Shown here: one piece after another, positions 44,795 to 54,595 of the stretch
Layout of the letters: every line of letters starts with the position of its first letter
Position numbering within the stretch: position 1 is the stretch's first letter
Notes under the pieces: model-generated
What the model saw: only the letters and a program-made list of their open reading frames with translations
The model's database searches: none
What the model was told of the DNA's origin: nothing
Translations under genes and position numbers: made by a program
Source: Stenotrophomonas acidaminiphila
GTDB lineage: Bacteria > Pseudomonadota > Gammaproteobacteria > Xanthomonadales > Xanthomonadaceae
Length of the DNA stretch: 64,000 bases
Assembly (NCBI RefSeq): GCF_001431595.1
Contig: NZ_LDJO01000007.1
Location: 34,145-98,144, forward strand
Direction: 5' to 3'

Positions 44795-46894
44795 ATGTCC
44801 CGACTCACTTCCGCCTGCCTCGCCGCGGGCCTGATTTCCGCCAGCCTGTCCGGAGCCGTCATGGCTGCCGATGAAGGCAAGGACACGTATGCCTGGCTGG
44901 AGGACGTCACCGGCGACAAGCCACTGGCATGGGTAAAGGAACAGAACGCCAAGGCCGAGGCACGGCTGGCGCAGAGCCCGCAGTTCAAGGAGATGGAGGC
45001 CGGCATCCGCGCGGTGCTGGATTCGGACGCCAAGATCCCCGGCGTCGAGAAGATCGGCGATTACTACTACAACTTCTGGAAGGACAAGCAGCACGAGCGC
45101 GGCGTCTGGCGCCGCACCACGCTGGTTGAGTACCGCAAGGCCGAACCACTGTGGGAAACCGTGCTGGACCTGGACGCGCTGAACAAGGCCGAGGGCGAGA
45201 ACTGGGTGTGGCATGGCGCCAACTGCCTGCGCCCGCAGTACACGCGCTGCCTGATCGCGCTGTCGCGCGGCGGTGCCGACGCCGACGTCACCCGCGAGTT
45301 CGACGTCGCCAGGAAGGAATGGATCAAGGACGGCTTCTTCCGTCCGGAGGCCAAGGGCGGGTTGGGCTGGATCGACCAGGACAACGTGTTCGTCTACACC
45401 GATTTCGGCGACGGCACGATGACCACTTCCGGCTATCCGCGCGTGGTCAAGCGCTGGAAGCGCGGCACGCCGATGTCGGCGGCCACCCCGGTGTACGAGG
45501 GCACGCCGCAGGACATGTACATCGCGGCGATGCATGACGACACCCCGGGCTTCGAGCGCGACTTCGTCAGCCGCACCATCGCCTTCTACAACAACGAGCT
45601 GTTCCTGATCGGCGCCGACGGCGCGCTGACCAAGGTCGACGCGCCCAATTCGGCCGAGAAGGGCGTGCGCCGCGAGTGGCTGACGCTGGAACTGCGCGAG
45701 CCGTGGACCGTGGGCGGCAAGACCTACGCCGCCGGCTCGCTGCTGGCGACGAAGTTCGACGACTTCATGGCCGGCAAGCGCGAGTTCGACGTGCTGTTCG
45801 CACCGACCGACACCACCTCGCTGGCCGGCGCGGCATGGACCCGCAACCATGTCGTGCTCAACGTGCTCGATGACGTCAAGAACCGCCTGAAGGTGCTGAC
45901 CCACGGCAAGGACGGCTGGAGCAGCAGCGATTTCGTCGGCGCCCCGGCCTTCGGCACCATCGGGGTCGGCGCCGTCGATCCGGACGAAAGCGACGCGGTG
46001 TGGATGACCGTCACCGACTACCTGACCCCGACCACGCTGTCGCTGGCGCAGATCGGCCAGCAGCCGGAAGTGCTCAAGACCATGCCGGCGTTCTTCGACG
46101 CCAGCGGCAAGGTGATCGAACAGCACTTCGCCACCAGCAAGGACGGCACCCGCGTGCCGTACTTCGTGGTGCACGGCAAGGACATGAAGCTGGACGGCTC
46201 CAACCCGACCCTGCTGTACGGCTACGGCGGTTTCGAGATCTCGCTGACCCCGTCCTATTCCGGTGGCATGGGCCGCGCATGGCTGGACAAGGGCGGCGTG
46301 TATGTCGTGGCCAACATCCGCGGCGGCGGCGAGTACGGCCCGCGTTGGCACCAGGCGGCGCTGAAGCAGAACCGCCACAAGGCCTATGAGGACATGGCGG
46401 CGGTGGCGCAGGACCTGGTCAGCCGCAGGATCACCAGCGCCAGGCACCTGGGCGTGCAGGGCGGCAGCAACGGCGGCCTGCTCACCGGCAACATGCTCAC
46501 CCAGTATCCGGAGCTGTTCGGTGCGGTGGTGGTGCAGGTGCCGCTGCTGGACATGAAGCGTTACAGCCACCTGCTGGCCGGCGCCTCGTGGATGGCCGAG
46601 TACGGCAACCCGGACACCGCGGACTGGGAGTTCATCAAGACATTCTCGCCGTACCACCTGTTCGACCCGGCGAAGGACTACCCGCCGGTGCTGTTCACCA
46701 CCTCCACCCGCGACGACCGCGTGCACCCGGGCCATGCCCGCAAGATGGCGGCCAGGATGATCGACGCCGGCAAGAACGTGACCTACTACGAGAACATCGA
46801 AGGTGGCCACGGCGGCGCAGCCAACAATGCGCAGGCTGCGCACATGTCGGCGCTGGCCTACAGCTTCCTGTGGGAGCAGCTGGGCGGGAAATGA
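44795..46894 (+). CDS. Secreted prolyl oligopeptidase family (S9A) peptidase
   Basis: 699 residues. A signal peptide of about 24 residues is followed by a seven-bladed beta-propeller (about 30-430) and an alpha/beta hydrolase domain. The nucleophile is Ser558 in GGSNGG, the Asp is in TRDDRVHPGHA and the His in EGGHGG. NIRGGGEYGP is typical of S9A. Likely periplasmic cleavage of proline-containing peptides. A second S9 peptidase lies 1.4 kb downstream. Confidence 0.93.
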   Translation: MSRLTSACLAAGLISASLSGAVMAADEGKDTYAWLEDVTGDKPLAWVKEQNAKAEARLAQSPQFKEMEAGIRAVLDSDAKIPGVEKIGDYYYNFWKDKQHERGVWRRTTLVEYRKAEPLWETVLDLDALNKAEGENWVWHGANCLRPQYTRCLIALSRGGADADVTREFDVARKEWIKDGFFRPEAKGGLGWIDQDNVFVYTDFGDGTMTTSGYPRVVKRWKRGTPMSAATPVYEGTPQDMYIAAMHDDTPGFERDFVSRTIAFYNNELFLIGADGALTKVDAPNSAEKGVRREWLTLELREPWTVGGKTYAAGSLLATKFDDFMAGKREFDVLFAPTDTTSLAGAAWTRNHVVLNVLDDVKNRLKVLTHGKDGWSSSDFVGAPAFGTIGVGAVDPDESDAVWMTVTDYLTPTTLSLAQIGQQPEVLKTMPAFFDASGKVIEQHFATSKDGTRVPYFVVHGKDMKLDGSNPTLLYGYGGFEISLTPSYSGGMGRAWLDKGGVYVVANIRGGGEYGPRWHQAALKQNRHKAYEDMAAVAQDLVSRRITSARHLGVQGGSNGGLLTGNMLTQYPELFGAVVVQVPLLDMKRYSHLLAGASWMAEYGNPDTADWEFIKTFSPYHLFDPAKDYPPVLFTTSTRDDRVHPGHARKMAARMIDAGKNVTYYENIEGGHGGAANNAQAAHMSALAYSFLWEQLGGK

Positions 46895-46926
46895 TCCGCT
46901 GCGGATGAACCGCTTCGTGCCTGGAT

Positions 46927-46965
46927 GAAACGACGACGCCACCGCAACGGTGGCGTCGTCGTTTC
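46927..46965. terminator. Strong bidirectional terminator
   Basis: Perfect 17-bp inverted repeat (GAAACGACGACGCCACC and its complement) with loop GCAAC, ending GTTTC, between convergent genes. Confidence 0.9.
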
Positions 46966-47015
46966 CGGCGTTTCCACTGGCGGCGCGGCCTGCGCCCGTG
47001 GTGTGTGCGGCGCGG

Positions 47016-48209
47016 CTATGCCCCGCGCCAGCTTTCCAGCCCGCGCCGGATCCGCGTCACCGCTTCCTGCAGCCGCGCCACGTCCTGGGTATAGGCGATG
47101 CGCACGTGCTGGTGGGCGCGGTGGTGGCCGAAGTCCAGCCCCGGGGTGAACGCCACGTGCTCGGTCTCCAGGAAGTGCGCGCAGAACGCCTGTGTGTCGT
47201 CGGTGAACCCACTGACGTCGCAGTACAGGTAGAACGCGCCCTGCGGCTCCACGTCGATGCGGAAGCCGAGGCTGCGCAGCGCCGGCAGCAGGTAATCGCG
47301 GCGCTGGCGGAACTGTTCGCGGCGCTGCTCGAAGATGGCGATGGTTTCCGGCTCGAAGCAGGCCAGCGCCGCGTGCTGGGCCATCGACGGCGCGCTGATG
47401 TACAGGTTCTGCGCCAGCTTCTCGAGCTCGGGCACCGCCGCCGGTGGCGCGACCAGCCAGCCCAGGCGCCAGCCGGTCATGCCGAAATACTTGGAGAAGC
47501 TGTTCAGCACGAACGCATCGTCGTCCACCTGCAGCACGCTGGGGGCGTCGAAACCGTAGGTCAGGCCGTGGTAGATCTCGTCCACCACCAGGTTCCCGCC
47601 GCGCGCCTTGAGCGTGGCCGACAGCGCCGCCAGTTGCGCGGCATCGAGCGTGGTGCCGGTGGGATTGGCCGGCGAGGCGACCAGTGCGCCGACGCTGTCA
47701 TCGTTCCAGTGCCGCTCGACCAGCGCCGGGGTCAGCTGGTAGCCGCTGTCCGGGCCAACCGGTACCAGCTGCGCGGCGCCCTCGACCAGGCGCAGGAAAT
47801 GGCGGTTGCACGGATAGCCCGGGTCGGCCAGCAGCCAGTGCCGGCCCGGGTCGACCAGCAGGCTGGAGGCCAGCAGCAGCGCGCCCGATCCGCCCGGGGT
47901 CACCAGGATCCGTTCCGGGTCGATCTTCAGGCCGTAGCGGCCGCGGTAGAAGCCGGCGATGGCCTCGCGCAGCGCCGGCAGGCCGCGCGCGGCGGTGTAG
48001 CGGGTATGGCCCGCGGCGAGCGCGGCCTGGCCGGCGCGGATGATCGGTCCGGCGGTGGTGAAATCGGGTTCGCCGATCTCCAGGTGGATCACGTCGAAGC
48101 CGGCCTGCTCCAGCGCATTGGCGCGGGCCAGCAGGGACATGACGTGGAACGGGGCGATCTCGTGGCTGCGCCGGCTGTAGCCGGACGGGGTGGGGGCGGC
48201 GGTGTTCAT
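47016..48209 (-). CDS. Class I/II pyridoxal-phosphate aminotransferase
   Basis: 397 residues of fold-type I. LEIGEPDFTT is the substrate-loop motif, VTPGGSGALLLA binds the cofactor phosphate, ASPANPTG contains the Asn-Pro-Thr-Gly signature and the PLP lysine is in NSFSKYFGMTGWRLGW. VRIAYTQD near the end supplies the carboxylate-binding arginine. It resembles aspartate/aromatic-type transaminases; substrate not assigned. Confidence 0.92.
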   Translation of the reverse strand: MNTAAPTPSGYSRRSHEIAPFHVMSLLARANALEQAGFDVIHLEIGEPDFTTAGPIIRAGQAALAAGHTRYTAARGLPALREAIAGFYRGRYGLKIDPERILVTPGGSGALLLASSLLVDPGRHWLLADPGYPCNRHFLRLVEGAAQLVPVGPDSGYQLTPALVERHWNDDSVGALVASPANPTGTTLDAAQLAALSATLKARGGNLVVDEIYHGLTYGFDAPSVLQVDDDAFVLNSFSKYFGMTGWRLGWLVAPPAAVPELEKLAQNLYISAPSMAQHAALACFEPETIAIFEQRREQFRQRRDYLLPALRSLGFRIDVEPQGAFYLYCDVSGFTDDTQAFCAHFLETEHVAFTPGLDFGHHRAHQHVRIAYTQDVARLQEAVTRIRRGLESWRGA

Positions 48210-48317
48210 CGCCGCCATCATAGGCCGCGGCGCGGCGGGCGGTGCCTGCGGCAAGGTCCATGGCACACTGTCGGGCATCGCCCGGGCGGCAACGTGCCCG
48301 TCCATGGAGCCCGTACC

Positions 48318-50426
48318 GTGAAACCCGCCCTCTGCCTGTTGGTCGCAAGCCTGATGATGAATACCGCCACCGCTTCCCCGCCCGTTCCACCCGATGCCGA
48401 AAAGCGCCCCCACCAGGTCAAGGCGCCGTTCGGCGCGGTGCGCGAGGACGTGTACTACTGGCTGCGCGACGATGAGCGCAAGGACCCGGCGATGCTGGCC
48501 TACCTCAACGCCGAGAATGCCTACACCGATGCGCTGATGGCGCCGCTCAAGCCGCTGCAGGACGCGCTCTACGCCGAGATCGTCGGCCGCATCAAGCAGG
48601 ACGACGCCAGCGTGCCGTACCGCGAGCGCGGCTACTGGTATTACACCCGCTACGAGACCGGCAAGGACTACCCGGTCCACGCCCGCCGCAAGGGCGACAT
48701 GCAGGCGCCGGAAGAGGTGCTGCTGGACCTGAACGCCATGGCCGAGGGCAAGGGCTACTTCGCCGTCGACGACATGGAAGTGAGCCAGGACAACCGCCTG
48801 CTGGCCTGGGCCGAGGATGACGTCGGCCGCCGCCAGTACGTGATCCGCTTCAAGGACCTCACCACCGGGCAGCTGCTGCCGGACGTGATCCAGGGGGTAT
48901 CGCCGAACGTGGTGTGGGCCGACGACAACCGTACCCTGTTCTACGTCGAGAACGACCCGGAAACCCTGCTCACGGTGCGGGTCAGGAAGCACGTGCTGGG
49001 CACCCCGGCCAGCAGCGACGCGCTGGTCTACGAGGAAGACGACGACAGCTTCTACATGGGCGTGGGCCGTACCCGCGACGACCGCTACATCACCATCGGC
49101 GTGGACAGCACCGTGTCCTCGGAGCTGCGCTACGCGCCGGCCAACGACCCGGCGGCCTTCACCGTGCTGGCGCCGCGGGCGCGCGACGTGGAATACGACG
49201 CCGACCATTTCGACGGCCGCTGGGTGATCCGTACCAATGCCGACGGCGCGAAGAACTTCAAGCTGGTCACCGCGCCGGACGGTGCCACCTCGCGCGCGCA
49301 GTGGCAGGACTGGGTGAAGCACGATCCGCAGGTGCTGGTGGAAGGCTTCGAGCTGTTCGACGGCTATACCGCCATCGCCGAACGCGCCGAGGCGCTGGAA
49401 CGCGTGCGCCTGTTGTTCGCCGATGGGCGCAGCGAGCTGGTCAGGGCCGATGAGCCGGCGTATTCGATGGGCCTGTCGGTCAACGCCGAGCCGGACACCG
49501 ACTGGCTGCGCTACAGCTACACCTCGCTGACCACGCCGGCCACCACCTACGAACTGAACGTGAAGACCGGCGAGCGGCGCCAGCTCAAGCAGCAGCCGGT
49601 GATCGGCTACGACCCGTCGCTGTACCAGACCGAGCGTGTCTGGGTGACCGCGCGCGACGGTGCCCGGGTACCGGTGTCGCTGGTCTACAGGAAGGGCTTC
49701 AGCAAGGACGGCAGCGCCGCGCTGTACCAGTACGCCTACGGCAGCTACGGCATGTCGATGGATCCGTATTTCAACCAGAGCGTGGTCAGCCTGCTGGACC
49801 GCGGCGTGGTCTATGCCATCGCCCATATCCGCGGCGGCGAGGAAATGGGCCGCCACTGGTACGAGGACGGCAAGCTGCTGCACAAGCAGAACACCTTCAA
49901 CGATTTCGTCGACGTCACCCGCGCGCTGGTGGCGCAGGGCTACGCGGCGAAGGACCGGGTGGCCGCGTCCGGTGGCAGCGCCGGCGGCCTGCTGATGGGC
50001 GCGGTCGCCAACCAGGCGCCGGGCGACTACCGGGTGATGGTGGCGCAGGTGCCGTTCGTGGACGTGGTCACCACCATGCTCGACGCCAGCATCCCGCTGA
50101 CCACCAACGAGTACGACGAGTGGGGCAACCCCGAGCAGAAGCCGTACTACGACTACATGCTCGGCTACTCGCCCTACGACAACGTGCGGGCGCAGGCCTA
50201 CCCGGCGCTGTTCGTGGGCACCGGCCTGTGGGATTCGCAGGTGCAGTACTGGGAGCCGGCCAAGTGGGTGGCGCGCCTGCGCGACGTCAACACCGGCACC
50301 CATCCCATCGTGTTCCGCACCAACATGGAAGCCGGCCATGGCGGCAAGTCCGGCCGCTTCCAGCGCTACCACGAACTGGCCGAGTCCTACGCGTTCGTGC
50401 TGTCGCAGCTGGACGTGGCGCACTGA
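48318..50426 (+). CDS. Oligopeptidase B-like S9A peptidase, secreted
   Basis: 702 residues. A short signal peptide precedes EDVYYWLRDDERKDP (typical of PtrB), a propeller domain, then the hydrolase domain with Ser554 in GGSAGG, TGLWDSQVQYWEP and the His in AGHGGKSGRF. PtrB cleaves after Arg/Lys; acidic residues in the YYDYMLGYSPYDNV region fit basic substrates. The GTG start at 48318 has GGAG upstream; the frame is open far to the left but that part is a shadow of the aminotransferase. Confidence 0.92.
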   Translation: MKPALCLLVASLMMNTATASPPVPPDAEKRPHQVKAPFGAVREDVYYWLRDDERKDPAMLAYLNAENAYTDALMAPLKPLQDALYAEIVGRIKQDDASVPYRERGYWYYTRYETGKDYPVHARRKGDMQAPEEVLLDLNAMAEGKGYFAVDDMEVSQDNRLLAWAEDDVGRRQYVIRFKDLTTGQLLPDVIQGVSPNVVWADDNRTLFYVENDPETLLTVRVRKHVLGTPASSDALVYEEDDDSFYMGVGRTRDDRYITIGVDSTVSSELRYAPANDPAAFTVLAPRARDVEYDADHFDGRWVIRTNADGAKNFKLVTAPDGATSRAQWQDWVKHDPQVLVEGFELFDGYTAIAERAEALERVRLLFADGRSELVRADEPAYSMGLSVNAEPDTDWLRYSYTSLTTPATTYELNVKTGERRQLKQQPVIGYDPSLYQTERVWVTARDGARVPVSLVYRKGFSKDGSAALYQYAYGSYGMSMDPYFNQSVVSLLDRGVVYAIAHIRGGEEMGRHWYEDGKLLHKQNTFNDFVDVTRALVAQGYAAKDRVAASGGSAGGLLMGAVANQAPGDYRVMVAQVPFVDVVTTMLDASIPLTTNEYDEWGNPEQKPYYDYMLGYSPYDNVRAQAYPALFVGTGLWDSQVQYWEPAKWVARLRDVNTGTHPIVFRTNMEAGHGGKSGRFQRYHELAESYAFVLSQLDVAH

Positions 50427-50434
50427 CGGCAGCG

Positions 50435-50845
50435 GTGCCCGTGCCGGAGCCGCCCATACCGCCCGGACGACGCCCGGCGCGCCTGCGCTGGGCGTGGTGG
50501 CTGCTGGCCTATGCCAGCCTCGGGGTGGGCATCGTCGGCATCTTCGTGCCGGGGTTGCCGACCACGGTGTTCGTGCTGATCGCGGCCTGGGCCGCCTCGC
50601 ATGGCTCCGACCGGCTGCACCGCTGGCTGCTGTCGCATCCGCGCTTCGGCAAGGCCATCGCCGACTGGCAGGCGCATGGCGCGGTCAGTCGCCGGGGCAA
50701 GTGGATGGCCACCCTCACCATGCTGGTGTGCGCGCTGGTCATGCTGTGGTGCGTCCCGCCGGCCTGGGTGAAGTGGTTTTCGATCGGCAGCATGGCCTGC
50801 GTCTGCACCTGGCTGTGGCTGCGCCCGCTGCCGCCACCGGGATGA
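50435..50845 (+). CDS. YbaN family (DUF454) membrane protein
   Basis: About 136 residues with three hydrophobic segments. LGVGIVGIFVPGLPTTVFVLIAAW and LLSHPRFGKAIADWQAHGAVSRRGK define DUF454. Starts eight bases after the peptidase stop with GTG (50435 or 50441). Function unknown. Confidence 0.87.
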   Translation: MPVPEPPIPPGRRPARLRWAWWLLAYASLGVGIVGIFVPGLPTTVFVLIAAWAASHGSDRLHRWLLSHPRFGKAIADWQAHGAVSRRGKWMATLTMLVCALVMLWCVPPAWVKWFSIGSMACVCTWLWLRPLPPPG

Positions 50846-50888
50846 GGCGGCACGTGCGCTGGCGCGGCTGCATTTACCCGCGAGTGGA

Positions 50889-50894
50889 TATACT
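50889..50894 (+). promoter_or_regulatory. -10 box TATACT, lptM probably leaderless
   Basis: Six bases (CGGGCC) separate it from the lptM ATG. Confidence 0.55.
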
Positions 50895-50900
50895 CGGGCC

Positions 50901-51101
50901 ATGAACAAGACGTCCCGCCTTCCGATGCTCGTTGCAGCCGCCTGTGCGCTGCTGGTCCTCACCGCCTGCGGCAACAAGGGGCCGCTGGTGATGCCGCAGA
51001 AGCCGGTGCCGGTGGAAGAGCAGGAAGTGAAACCCGCCACGCAACCCCAGGCCGACGGCCCCGCACAGGAAGCGAAGGCCGACGGCCACGACCATGAATA
51101 G
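50901..51101 (+). CDS. lptM: LPS-assembly lipoprotein LptM (YifL)
   Basis: 66-residue lipoprotein. The lipobox LTAC places the modified cysteine at residue 23, followed by GNKGPL, the conserved LptM motif that contacts LptD in E. coli. The tail is acidic and His-rich. It overlaps dapF by eight bases, the same neighbourhood as in E. coli. Confidence 0.9.
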   Translation: MNKTSRLPMLVAAACALLVLTACGNKGPLVMPQKPVPVEEQEVKPATQPQADGPAQEAKADGHDHE

Positions 51102-51945
51102 GCCGGCCATGCCGCGCCTGCGTTTCACCAAGATGCATGGCGCCGGCAACGATTTCGTGGTGCTGGACCTGCGCGATGGCGCGCCGCCGCCCGACGCCGA
51201 CCTTGCCGGGCGCCTGGCCGACCGCCACCGTGGCGTCGGCTGCGACCAGATCCTGACCATCGAGCCGCCGCGCACCACCGGCTCGGTTGCCGCGTACCGG
51301 ATCTGGAACGCCGACGGCTCCACCTCCCAGCAGTGCGGCAACGGCGCGCGCTGCGTGGGCGCCTGGCTGGTACGCGATGGCGCGGCGCAGGGGGATGAAT
51401 TCCTGATCGACAGCCCGCTGCGCACGCATGTCGTGCGGCGGCTGGACGCCGGGCATTACGCGGTGGCGATGGGCCGGCCCGAGTTCGAGCCGGCGCGGAT
51501 TCCGCTGATCGGCTTCCCGCGCGCGCGCGAGGAATACGTGATGCCGCTGCAGGGCGAGAACGTGCGCTTCGGCGCGGTGTCGATGGGCAACCCGCACGCG
51601 GTGCTGGAAGTGGGCCTGATCGATGCCGCCCCGGTGGAGCGGATCGGTCCGCTGCTGCAGCAGCATGCATCGTTCCCGGAGTCGGTGAACGTCGGTTTCG
51701 CCCAGGTGCTGGGCCCCGGCCACGTGCGCCTGCGGGTGTTCGAGCGCGGCGTCGGCGAGACCCTGGCCTGTGGCAGTGGCGCCTGCGCGGCGGCGGCGGT
51801 GCTGATGCAGCGCGGCCGGTTGGCGCGCGATGCGGTGATCTCGCTGCCCGGTGGCGACCTGCGCATCCAGTGGCCGGCCGACGATGCGCAGATCGTGATG
51901 TCCGGCCCGGCGGCCTTCGTATTCGATGGAGAGTGGATGGGATGA
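51094..51945 (+). CDS. dapF: Diaminopimelate epimerase
   Basis: Converts LL- to meso-diaminopimelate for lysine and peptidoglycan; 283 residues. The two catalytic cysteines are in QQCGNGARC and [24 protein letters not shown] is the N-terminal signature. An in-frame ATG at 51109 is an alternative start. Coupled to DUF484 by an ATGA overlap. Confidence 0.96.
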   Translation: MNRPAMPRLRFTKMHGAGNDFVVLDLRDGAPPPDADLAGRLADRHRGVGCDQILTIEPPRTTGSVAAYRIWNADGSTSQQCGNGARCVGAWLVRDGAAQGDEFLIDSPLRTHVVRRLDAGHYAVAMGRPEFEPARIPLIGFPRAREEYVMPLQGENVRFGAVSMGNPHAVLEVGLIDAAPVERIGPLLQQHASFPESVNVGFAQVLGPGHVRLRVFERGVGETLACGSGACAAAAVLMQRGRLARDAVISLPGGDLRIQWPADDAQIVMSGPAAFVFDGEWMG

Positions 51946-52619
51946 ACGAGACCCTGGAGAAAATCGGCGCCCACGAAGTCGCGGCCTGGCTGCGGCGCCA
52001 TCCGACCTTCCTCAAGCAGTTCCCCGACCTGGCATTGACGCTGGTGGTGCCGCGCGACGACGGCCCGACCGCGTCGCTGGCCAGCTACCAGCTGGAAGTG
52101 CTGCGCGACAAGAATCGCGAGCTGTCGCGGCGGCTGGCCGAGCTGGGCACCAATGCGCAGGTCAACGAGCGCCTGGCGGTCCGCACCCACCAGTTGACCC
52201 TGGCGCTGATGCGCCAGGGCACTGCCGCCGACACCCTGCGCGCGATGGCCGCGTCGCTGGAAGAGGACTTCGCCGGCGACCTGGTGCGCATCGTCAGCCT
52301 GCAGCCGGTGGCGGAACTGGAGCAGGCGCCGTGGCTGCAGGTCATCGCCGCCGGTGATGCGCGGCTGGCGCCGTTCCACGACTGCCTGCAGGATGGCGAG
52401 CCGATCTGCGGCCGCCTGCAGCCGGAGAAGAACGACGTGCTGTATGGCGAGCGGGTCGGCGAGGTGATGTCCACCGCGCTGCTGCCGCTGCCGGGCGTCG
52501 GCCTGATCGCCGTCGGCAGCCACGACTCCAACCGTTTCTATCCCGGCATGGGCACGCTGTTCCTGCGCATGATGGGCGAATCGCTGGTGGTGGCGCTGCA
52601 GCGCTTCCGCGCCGGCTGA
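51942..52619 (+). CDS. DUF484 (GAF-like) protein
   Basis: 225 residues. Family hallmarks are [18 protein letters not shown] near the N-terminus, a coiled-coil stretch (about 55-80) and a GAF-like domain with [29 protein letters not shown], which is cited here only in part as motif. It usually lies between dapF and xerC, as here. Function unknown. Confidence 0.92.
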   Translation: MNETLEKIGAHEVAAWLRRHPTFLKQFPDLALTLVVPRDDGPTASLASYQLEVLRDKNRELSRRLAELGTNAQVNERLAVRTHQLTLALMRQGTAADTLRAMAASLEEDFAGDLVRIVSLQPVAELEQAPWLQVIAAGDARLAPFHDCLQDGEPICGRLQPEKNDVLYGERVGEVMSTALLPLPGVGLIAVGSHDSNRFYPGMGTLFLRMMGESLVVALQRFRAG

Positions 52620-52620
52620 G

Positions 52621-53523
52621 GTGGCCGCGGCGATGGGCGCCGTCGAAGCTTTCCTGTCCTACCTGCAGGTCGAGCGGCGCATGTCCGCGCACACGCTCGA
52701 TGCGTATCGGCGTGATCTGGCGGCGCTGGCGCAGTGGTGCGATGCGCAGGGGGCCGGCGAACCGCTGGCGCTGGCAACCGACCAACTGCGCGCATTCATC
52801 GCCGCCGGGCACCGCCGCGGCCTGTCGCCGCGCAGCCTGCAGCGGCGCCTGTCGGCGATCCGCAGCTTCTACGCCTGGCTGCTCAAGCGCGGGACGATCG
52901 GCAGCAGCCCGGCGGCCGGGCTGCGCGCGCCCAAGGCGCCGCGCAAGCTGCCACAGGTGCTCGATGCCGACGAGGCGGTGCGCCTGGTCGAGCTGCCGAC
53001 CGACGCGCCGCTGGGCCTGCGCGACCGCGCGCTGCTGGAGCTGTTCTATTCCTCGGGCCTGCGCCTAAGCGAGCTGTGCGCGCTGCGCTGGCGCGATATC
53101 GACCTGGCCAGCGCGATGGTGCTGGTGCATGGCAAGGGCAACCGCGAGCGCACCGTGCCGGTCGGCTCGCACGCGATGGCGGCACTGCTGGCGTGGCGCA
53201 AGGACAGTGGCGGGGCCAACGACGGCCCGGTGTTCCCCGGCCGCGGCGGCGGTGCGATCAGCCAGCGCGCGGTGCAGATCCGGATCAAGCAGCTGGCGCA
53301 GCGCCAGGGGCTGTTCAAGCACGTGCATCCGCACATGCTGCGGCACAGCTTCGCCAGCCACATCCTGGAGTCGTCCGGCGACCTGCGGGGCGTGCAGGAG
53401 CTGCTTGGCCATGCCGACATCGCCACCACCCAGATCTACACCCACCTGGATTTCCAGCACCTGGCCAAGGTCTACGACGCGGCGCATCCGCGCGCCAAGC
53501 GGCGCAGCTCACCGTCGGACTGA
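52621..53523 (+). CDS. xerC: Tyrosine recombinase XerC
   Basis: Chromosome dimer resolution recombinase, 300 residues. The N-terminal SAM-like domain has LSYLQVERRMSAHTLDAYRRDL. The catalytic domain shows Arg in SSGLRLSEL, HxxR in HMLRHSFASH, His in LLGHADIATTQIYTH and the nucleophile Tyr in that last motif. The GTG start lies one base after DUF484; an ATG at 52633 is possible. Confidence 0.95.
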   Translation: MAAAMGAVEAFLSYLQVERRMSAHTLDAYRRDLAALAQWCDAQGAGEPLALATDQLRAFIAAGHRRGLSPRSLQRRLSAIRSFYAWLLKRGTIGSSPAAGLRAPKAPRKLPQVLDADEAVRLVELPTDAPLGLRDRALLELFYSSGLRLSELCALRWRDIDLASAMVLVHGKGNRERTVPVGSHAMAALLAWRKDSGGANDGPVFPGRGGGAISQRAVQIRIKQLAQRQGLFKHVHPHMLRHSFASHILESSGDLRGVQELLGHADIATTQIYTHLDFQHLAKVYDAAHPRAKRRSSPSD

Positions 53524-53626
53524 GCGGCGGGGCCGCGCGCGGACGCAATGCCGGGTCTGGATATGGCCGGCCGGCACGCCATCGCGGCGGCATCCTGCGT
53601 GCCTGTCCCGCTTCCCGTTGACCGCC

Positions 53627-54103
53627 ATGGCCGCCTTCGTGCTTTCCGGCATCGATCCCGCATCGCTGCAGCCCCTGTTCGATCTCGATGACGCCGGGCT
53701 GGCGGCGCGCTATGCCGTGCGCCGCATCGCCGACAGCGCGCGCGGCTTCCCCTGTCGCGTCAGCCTGCGTGACGCCGCGGTCGGCGAGGAACTGCTGCTG
53801 GTGCCGTACTGGCACCAGCCCGCGGCTTCGCCGTACCGCGCCTGCGGGCCGGTGTTCATCCGCCGCGGCGCGATGCCGGCGCGGTTGGCGGCCAACGAGG
53901 TGCCACCGTATGTCGCGCAACGGCTGGTGTCGGTGCGTGCCTACGACCACGCCGACTGCCTGGTGGCCGCCGAGGTGATGGAGGGCGTGCAGGTGGGGGC
54001 GTGGCTGGGCAGCCAGCTGGACGACCCGGGCATCGCGTATGCGCACCTGCACAGCGCCCGCCATGGCTGCTACCTGTGCCATGCCGCGCGCGCGCTCAGG
54101 TGA
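53627..54103 (+). CDS. DUF1203 protein
   Basis: 158 residues. SARGFPCRVSLRDA, VPYWHQPAASPYRACGPVFIRR and YDHADCLVAAEV are the family's conserved blocks. Function unknown. It converges with, and overlaps by eight bases, the CopD-like gene. Together the two separate xerC from hslV, which are often adjacent. Confidence 0.85.
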   Translation: MAAFVLSGIDPASLQPLFDLDDAGLAARYAVRRIADSARGFPCRVSLRDAAVGEELLLVPYWHQPAASPYRACGPVFIRRGAMPARLAANEVPPYVAQRLVSVRAYDHADCLVAAEVMEGVQVGAWLGSQLDDPGIAYAHLHSARHGCYLCHAARALR

Positions 54104-54536
54104 GATAGAACATCGCCTTTGCCAGCAGCACGATGCCGAGCATGTGGCAGAACACGCTGAGGTGGATGCGCCGGAAGCGGCGGGTGATGCGCTCGCCGTG
54201 GCCGCGCGTGGCCATCGCCACGGCGAAATGGCCGAGCACGCTCAGCGCCAGCGCGATCTTCAGCGTGAGCATCAGCGCGAAGCTGCTGGCCAGCGGCTGC
54301 GCCAGCGCCACGCGGTAATGCCAGGCCATGCCCAGGCCGCTGGCGTATAGCACCGCCAGTACCCAGGGCATCACCCGGCGCGCGCGGCGGGCAATGGCCG
54401 CCTCGATGCGCTGCCGGGTCGCCGCCGACACCCGGGACAGGGCGTTGCCGAGGATCAGCACCTCGAAGAACACCGCGCCGACGAACATCAATGCGGCGAA
54501 CAGGTGGGCGATGAGCAGCAGCGGGTAGGGGATCAC
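54096..54536 (-). CDS. CopD-like integral membrane protein
   Basis: 146 residues with four transmembrane helices containing conserved histidines (IAHLFAALMFVGAVFFE, AWHYRVAL, RIHLSVFCHMLG). It resembles CopD/DUF2269-type heme or copper-handling membrane proteins. The GTG start at 54536, with AGGAA upstream, is preferred over the ATG at 54569 because the FNR-type promoter would place the transcript start at about 54561. It was probably recruited to the low-oxygen regulon; function not established. Confidence 0.75.
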   Translation of the reverse strand: MIPYPLLLIAHLFAALMFVGAVFFEVLILGNALSRVSAATRQRIEAAIARRARRVMPWVLAVLYASGLGMAWHYRVALAQPLASSFALMLTLKIALALSVLGHFAVAMATRGHGERITRRFRRIHLSVFCHMLGIVLLAKAMFYLT

Positions 54537-54595
54537 GGTGTTCCTCGGGTGGCCGGGCCACGTCGCCATGATCGTCCCGCCGCCGCGGGCGCTGC

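Noticed and set aside
46950..48317. Long N-terminal extension of the oligopeptidase B-like gene
   Set aside because: This stretch is antisense to the aminotransferase; a GTG followed by a signal peptide at 48318 gives a normal family length.
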